A DNA stretch of 64,000 nucleotides from an uncultured Clostridia bacterium (GTDB taxonomy: Bacteria; Bacillota; Clostridia; Christensenellales; UBA1242): contig CANQDK010000002.1 in NCBI GenBank assembly GCA_947591785.1, positions 1-64,000 of the forward strand, in the 5' to 3' direction. The position numbers and the translations under genes are program-made. This document shows, one piece after another, positions 61,701-64,000 of the stretch (position 1 is the stretch's first letter; each line of letters begins with the position of its first letter). The notes under the pieces were generated by a model. The model had not been told where the DNA came from and did no database searches. It saw nothing but the letters and a program-made list of their open reading frames with translations.

Positions 61701-64000
61701 CTTCAAAATTTTACCGTAGCCACGAACAGATGAAAGAGCATAGTTTCCAAGATTATATTCGCCTGTTCCATCACCAGCAACATCTTCTGTGTTTGCAAGC
61801 ATAAGGTTAACACCAATGTTTTCACCTGCATGAACCGTGTCAAATGTTGCATAGATGTAGACCCCACTGAAGCCTTCCAAATCTTCAATTTGTTCACCTG
61901 TTGTGATGCTGTATTGTGCATAAAGAGTGTTGTCATAAACTTTTTGCAATTTATCAAGATTATCGCCAAACAATTCTTCAAGGACAATTTTCTTCTGCAA
62001 AATTTCAAATCTGCAATTTTCTGCCATTGTCACATTTGCATAATAATTTGAAATGTTCTTTACATCAGCATAAGATTCATCTAATTCAAAAACATAAGAA
62101 TAAAGTCCACTGTTGATTGCAGGTTCAATTTTGTTTGACATAAAGAATTTTGCATCAATCGTATTGACAATTTGTCTCAAATAATCAAGAATTTTCTCGT
62201 TGGAGATTACCGCATTTTGAGTTTCATCATAAAGTGAAATCTCAACAGTAAATGTTCCTGCAGTTGAACTGAATTGTAAAACAAATTTATCATCTTCGCC
62301 AACAGCGACAGAAACAGAATATCCGCCCGATACAAAATCTTTTTGTAAAACATTATTTTCAACTTCTGTGTAGAACAAACGTAATGTTCCACTGTTTGTG
62401 ATTGTGAAAATTCCAATTGGAGTGTCGCTTTCGCTTGGAGCAAGAATCATTCCATCTTGGAAAATAACTTCTCCATCGAAAGTGATTTTGTAGTTCTTCA
62501 TGAAATTTCTTTTACTTTCAATTCCTGTCAAGTAAAGGTTGTATTCACCAACATCTTCACCTTCATCTCTTCGGAATTTGAGTGACAAAGTTTCAAGGAA
62601 AGAGTCTCCCACTCTGACATCGTAAACAGACGCGAGTTCTTCTGGTTCTTCAGAATTAAATTTCTTTCCAAGAGAAATTTGGGTGTCAGATGTAAGAGCA
62701 ATTTCATGTGGTGTAACTTTAAAGTAGAACGAATTTTCTTCTTTGACACCCTCCATGAATGTGAATTTTGCATCTTGGAATTTCAAGTCAATTCTATACG
62801 AACCAACATTGACAATTTCGTCAGCTTTTTCTTCTTCCGCTTGATTATAAACAAGGAAGTAAATCGAACCAGTTGTTATGTATTTTAAATTAATTTCTTC
62901 GCCATTATTTCTGTCATAATCTTCATGTTCTTGACTGTAAACATAATACTTAACTGTAACATTAAACCAATCATCAAAAGGTGACTTCAAATAGTCTTGC
63001 CCATTAAACTCCCCTTCCTGTGCATCTGGAACAATAATTTCATAGACTTCATTTTGTTTAAATTCCAATGTAAAGTCAACTTGTTCAGAAACTTCAAATT
63101 CATCAGGACTTTGAAGAGAATTTCGATATTGCTCTTTTAAAGTTGCTGTTATAAGAATATAGTATGTTCCACTTTCATTTGCACTACCTTGTTCTTCCAA
63201 AGTCAAAATTTCATCAGATGAAACAAGTTGTCCGCTTCCAGAAATATCACGTTTATACCAAGCATAAGTGTAGTCAAACAAATCATCGTTTTGATTTAAA
63301 AGATAAACAACATCATCAATATTCAAACTTGAGAATGTGCCAACAGCACCTATAAATTCATCAAGATATTGAATATAATCTAATTCATCAAGTCTCCAAG
63401 TTGCTAAAAGAGTTATTGGTTTGAAAATCGCATCGCCATAGCCAACAAAAACACCATTTTCACCTTGGAAGAGCATCTCTGCATCATCTCCAGTGTCCTT
63501 TCCATTTCTCAAAATTTTCAAAGAAGTGCAAACAAGCCCTTTAACACTTGGAATTCTCAAATCAATGTTTGTTGAAACACCCAAAGAGAGCATGCTCACT
63601 TCTTCTGTGTCATACATTTGAAGATTGAGATTGTAAGTTACAAGAACAAAGTTGGTGTAAACTGCAAATCTATTTAAAATAGTCAAGCCTTCATTATTGA
63701 ATTCTTCTTCAATCATCTCTTTTGTGTAAGTGAAAGTTGTTCCATCTTTTTCATACATTGCCATTGTTCCGTCAATGGTGTATATTGAATCACTTACCCA
63801 TTTATAAAGTCCATAAAAACCATCATAAATAGTTTCATTATTTGCCCTAATCTTAACATTTTTGATAAAATTCTTGTTTACAATGACAGAGATTTCGTTT
63901 GCATCATTTGTGACAACTTCAAAAATGACAACACCATCTAAATCAGTGTAAGCACCACTTTTTGGAATATCCACACCTGAAACAGTTTTTTCTTCTTCGC
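52725..64000 (-). CDS. Giant membrane-anchored surface protein with MBG/YDG and InlB-type repeats (partial)
   Basis: The frame is open to the right edge, so the N-terminus is missing; more than 3750 residues lie in the window. The outer part is beta-rich. From about 61.7 to 58.7 kb there are MBG-like strands (LNYIYGDIKHID, VFIYGDEIKPNL, SYIYGQLSENQ) and YDG-type units (KFYDGRTDVEVN, KAYDGTTDLKIF). Further towards the C-terminus are InlB B-type (Flg_new) repeats, clearest near 57.2-57.45 kb (ITYYTNEG, then GYTFGGWFTD, then ISLYAKWN). The last domain (about 52.9-53.2 kb) has a GLUG-like ending (GTYKNPYKISSEKELAQM, then FNGYFNFNDHSISGIG). It finishes with a transmembrane helix and the tail NRKKKKEREKLSKQ. 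There is no LPXTG. A role in adhesion is inferred. Confidence 0.92.
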   Translation of the reverse strand, partial: EEEKTVSGVDIPKSGAYTDLDGVVIFEVVTNDANEISVIVNKNFIKNVKIRANNETIYDGFYGLYKWVSDSIYTIDGTMAMYEKDGTTFTYTKEMIEEEFNNEGLTILNRFAVYTNFVLVTYNLNLQMYDTEEVSMLSLGVSTNIDLRIPSVKGLVCTSLKILRNGKDTGDDAEMLFQGENGVFVGYGDAIFKPITLLATWRLDELDYIQYLDEFIGAVGTFSSLNIDDVVYLLNQNDDLFDYTYAWYKRDISGSGQLVSSDEILTLEEQGSANESGTYYILITATLKEQYRNSLQSPDEFEVSEQVDFTLEFKQNEVYEIIVPDAQEGEFNGQDYLKSPFDDWFNVTVKYYVYSQEHEDYDRNNGEEINLKYITTGSIYFLVYNQAEEEKADEIVNVGSYRIDLKFQDAKFTFMEGVKEENSFYFKVTPHEIALTSDTQISLGKKFNSEEPEELASVYDVRVGDSFLETLSLKFRRDEGEDVGEYNLYLTGIESKRNFMKNYKITFDGEVIFQDGMILAPSESDTPIGIFTITNSGTLRLFYTEVENNVLQKDFVSGGYSVSVAVGEDDKFVLQFSSTAGTFTVEISLYDETQNAVISNEKILDYLRQIVNTIDAKFFMSNKIEPAINSGLYSYVFELDESYADVKNISNYYANVTMAENCRFEILQKKIVLEELFGDNLDKLQKVYDNTLYAQYSITTGEQIEDLEGFSGVYIYATFDTVHAGENIGVNLMLANTEDVAGDGTGEYNLGNYALSSVRGYGKILKRDAQLSLKMEDSYIYGQLSENQLRNEISILSLEDKNGDDVKGSMLVAGYYQLVYSIASFNGVSIKESKDTIYTNDNGNGTFLLKGEYTVLVNVSFEDFNITNATENVLNDYPAFSVTTKEINYMVRDGYISRTLRKAKEFESYAEQYIVAETGDELELIFVLTDDVDEFIAEEYYSISLLNGGEKTFKMDYVSGSISIQLISNSGLERNKGFYVMPAEETLFVKLVMPEDITYDGKFYGFVTENMILDSSQSKKLSLNEVDVAVSFVLMETDGSENEVAENEFVFSKFQIEIVGASEEDAGKVKNAGTYKLKLDASVADKSYGSVLFYDEYKLVIKKKVINVDDLEIKKFYDGRTDVEVNVDESFLAEGDSLTLSGQFSDPNVGDGKTLRFVGMQGNALANYELSASQTTGDIKPAQATITIDGDKLNYIYGDIKHIDDGNAYIGLNFVVYDTSNGTLESNKLPISENLYTLNISLSKTDGEGAIYSALGYLRTGTYTLTVTGAPKISGTVANYEFQSFERQIVVSPYEYQIVYKEDGEITVEYGSSLIQGDKYTYTLTEDKAPLAESLEIVLQRNDSSPEVGYYRIIGVECSNTDYSLSVNDKSVQGAFQIIKMQSSLIYVLFADGTNEATFEYDAKVYDQILIESKDVEAKTKYYLVVKNQATGDKKEFELAFFVKELENYVLYTGEVRDFVATGINFVAQNSSDKFINRVGSYLIYAGTTTSGTNEVRLGKSATETQFAFKLNVAQKKLYFKNEYKTLQEMFTNAPAIFSYSQDILEGIINDEQVGVQVTFLTSGKQPAVYVGEEPYSISAVLTGKDAGNYDISSCTTVDGVEVKGVITKAPVVINLDSDAMVFIYGDEIKPNLTYQFNSELTLFNIQSYMLARRFEIVYTIYGEKSLRSEKYIVGSHDIEIMLESDDFQLVGFIKNGERIELGKITDGLTIVERQLELEELEIPLANIFTKAYDGTTDLKIFADDMERELLFNITNKVENDDVTISNAEFASVSGDSIKINFTLSGDDANNYVEPNMFGRIISIKIHINFVNTESEAEYRLGGRELLSDVSYPLKNLQRLTDNAVSSEQKNEGSFPTQFVPATIPVGKEFLYWTMDFDFSDKGNASELKELLTNLKYQISGFTTIEDENEPNKIKVVVGNDAKTVTFLNLLVGDDSYRELGYSFKDKTGMEDEENKVDVTFTSVWETIKQNLRVYIVDENGDELVSGSGVVENRGTLTVEVPSLEINENNITEFNGKVEYGQSFSVTVSPANHFVLDSFYNGKSYLEAGENVVISGNKLTISNVSKDFTIYVRMRYQKVNVELELPEDATMKDGNFVKKAETEKNIYEWKTSYDNLEKYTLQDLAENIERDGYDIKGFDVNGTEYLFEVGGQEMDENLNKTLGELLSDLEDDAELTIKPVYDIITYTITYYTNEGVWVDEESVPKSYTTDKGVILPGEDSITKEGYTFGGWFTDFEFKEETLKAEIGIGEVGNISLYAKWNIIKSNIEITYQNLSISDVNFVLDEEPLGNLFVESEEGGKVVATDISYGTKVTFRMLVSEDFYHLDLEIWKTLETKYGEGFDVTFLNEAKSYVEISLTMPAENVSFEVIADYIKFKVSYNTELLSVVATDMTDDNQLAEISGSVDIIKGHKLKLVVTPDSGYEITNEIDFVGQTSGLTVSKVVENNVLTVEIEGISEDLAITFHINELPVEITLRFSDNKAVNSVKINEKTYFGEGLSALPKISAIAGSDFSTSIFVKYNFGYEFSTVSPTNCSAEKINVDKDGWVEILISGILKSGEVLISSKYVKFNISLVAVTFDSVGEEQVANNKAYFGTNTNLTKQEIDFLSDVTLTATNGEEGYDFAGWSLSRQSGHYISNAKSYSCTLTEELLTSASYDVESSSYIIYAIFTTKTVNINLDARLYYKLFEEYEADEPEKVEEVYSTMPALNFTNARGEKITSVAYNFGLDLNFNVEIPDGYLYRGYGYYKTEGDAQEFVLLGGETTSGSQISVEIKNGEFGVGVNTIYVVLIPRATQIQVNTIIEVEGFRELDLDVGKVQLTNNEGETVNKYGYVEGTLVHYEEYPTDNTKQFSIIAYTSSKVFIKVETERAGYTIDRVEAILSMQQEGVENPEVSKILEAADYSIFCIDKLIGGKYVYVTVVFKPLLNIIDLDFYNNGDKAEGGAFEVIPLLGNEHKVWTSGSDYSALSVLAYTDSHFDIVAYVRAGFTVDFNQVKGELKEYSIVDKNSIEYHELSIEETGYVGKVTFRINGGVEEFLGRNHIVITLGSSKYTVVFKNGDKTLARVENVSFNESINLSRLNSNNIHEDPSIKYVNGRLNLVQRKSGYVFMGYFTSQNGGGKQYIDYNGDVVGKWLENGYVYNKVTNLFEYSENLEIDDEGNFEISVYQYQSYQKTRINISIVPSESLNYTAQEIISGVDYTNSWYYEASPHYMEVSYNTDIYFTAPKINGYQFYKFVIKQRNGNGDWVADVESFAENLPWSTNNKDNYVECQVQIIYFAQVDIRIVGGEVEEIAIEQEPVTDSQGKTLLKKGFVMTGEKFTLTAKLKQGYTFLNWNILSDGGVTSLDNPLQMRAIVRRASLVLNLEGDKVTLGFNDYDTKFGQIREMYSQVINGENYSYVLGSGTGLAFVKERIRVDVRVGCDVTFALTVDEGYSVNWGERKDVSYLGYDKNINRHLFSLKITAEHANETNNAHEKVVEIVPIFENTSFAIYITNSFVDKDIIQDALDGNDVNVAGGALFNGEMTKFFSVSNKGQVAFDTVCNERYAISSVTISNMGQNFTDMSQFFTEDGKIILTREFIQANGIQGTIYVHIQFTRLLWENEFNDEEEILFKGEGTYKNPYKISSEKELAQMMALCNKGMSNSNEVKYNECYWVVVNDIDLGEEFWTPIGTREQFFNGYFNFNDHSISGIGLAMEYNPIRYNGLFGVIGSKATIILGKTSYWYLWLILIILLLLILIIVVLIVVNRKKKKEREKLSKQ

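Overview
The window is AT-rich, roughly two-thirds A+T by eye, and reads as chromosome from an uncultivated low-GC Bacillota, most likely a gut Clostridia-like lineage with a fairly reduced genome. The evidence is gene content. It has an hrcA-grpE-dnaK-dnaJ cluster under a CIRCE operator and an rpmG-secE-nusG-rplK-rplA cluster. It also has dnaX-ybaB-recR, holB-ricT-trmN6, tatD-rsmA, a pair of spore maturation genes (spmA, spmB), a SpoVB/MurJ-type flippase and a DUF1540 protein. Shine-Dalgarno sites are strong and promoters are of the sigma-A type. No tRNA, insertion sequence, prophage or CRISPR array was found.

Layout. 1-1199: the 5' part of a 23S rRNA gene on the minus strand, with its own consensus promoter and boxA and no 16S gene upstream. 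1.8-4.4 kb: two paralogous membrane-anchored proteins, each behind a promoter whose -35/-10 spacer holds nine consecutive Cs, then a four-helix membrane protein. 4.8-18.2 kb: two giant convergent surface proteins (2842 and 1491 aa). 18.4-21.1 kb: a structured RNA element, then rplA, rplK, nusG, secE and rpmG. 21.2-30.5 kb: a HicB-like protein, a 59-aa gene, argS, recR, ybaB, dnaX, tpiA, pgk, a small unknown gene, dusB and an HU-like gene. 30.6-34.2 kb: a lipid flippase and two unknown proteins. 34.3-39.8 kb: the heat-shock cluster, interrupted by an isochorismatase-family gene split at a run of eight Gs. 40-52.6 kb: a 55-aa gene, rplI, DUF1540, a possible spore-surface protein, rsmA, tatD, spmA, spmB, trmN6, ricT, holB, an unknown membrane protein, a P-type Ca2+ ATPase and uppP. 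52.7-64 kb: a third giant surface protein, more than 3750 residues in the window, continuing past the right edge.

Two themes stand out. First, the only three G/C homopolymers of eight or more bases that I found in this AT-rich window all sit where a one-base change would alter expression: two in promoter spacers and one inside a coding region. This is the architecture of phase-variable (contingency) loci. Second, much of the coding capacity is cell surface: three giant Ig-like/MBG-type proteins, each ending in a transmembrane helix plus basic tail rather than an LPXTG sorting signal, and the two small phase-variable candidates.

Other notable points are a GrpE with a metallothionein-like N-terminal region of 22 cysteines and a dnaX gene whose full-length product needs a frameshift at an A9 run. 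Several genes have a -10 box six bases before an ATG that lacks a ribosome binding site, so their mRNAs are predicted to be leaderless. Lys/Asn-rich low-complexity inserts occur in several housekeeping enzymes.
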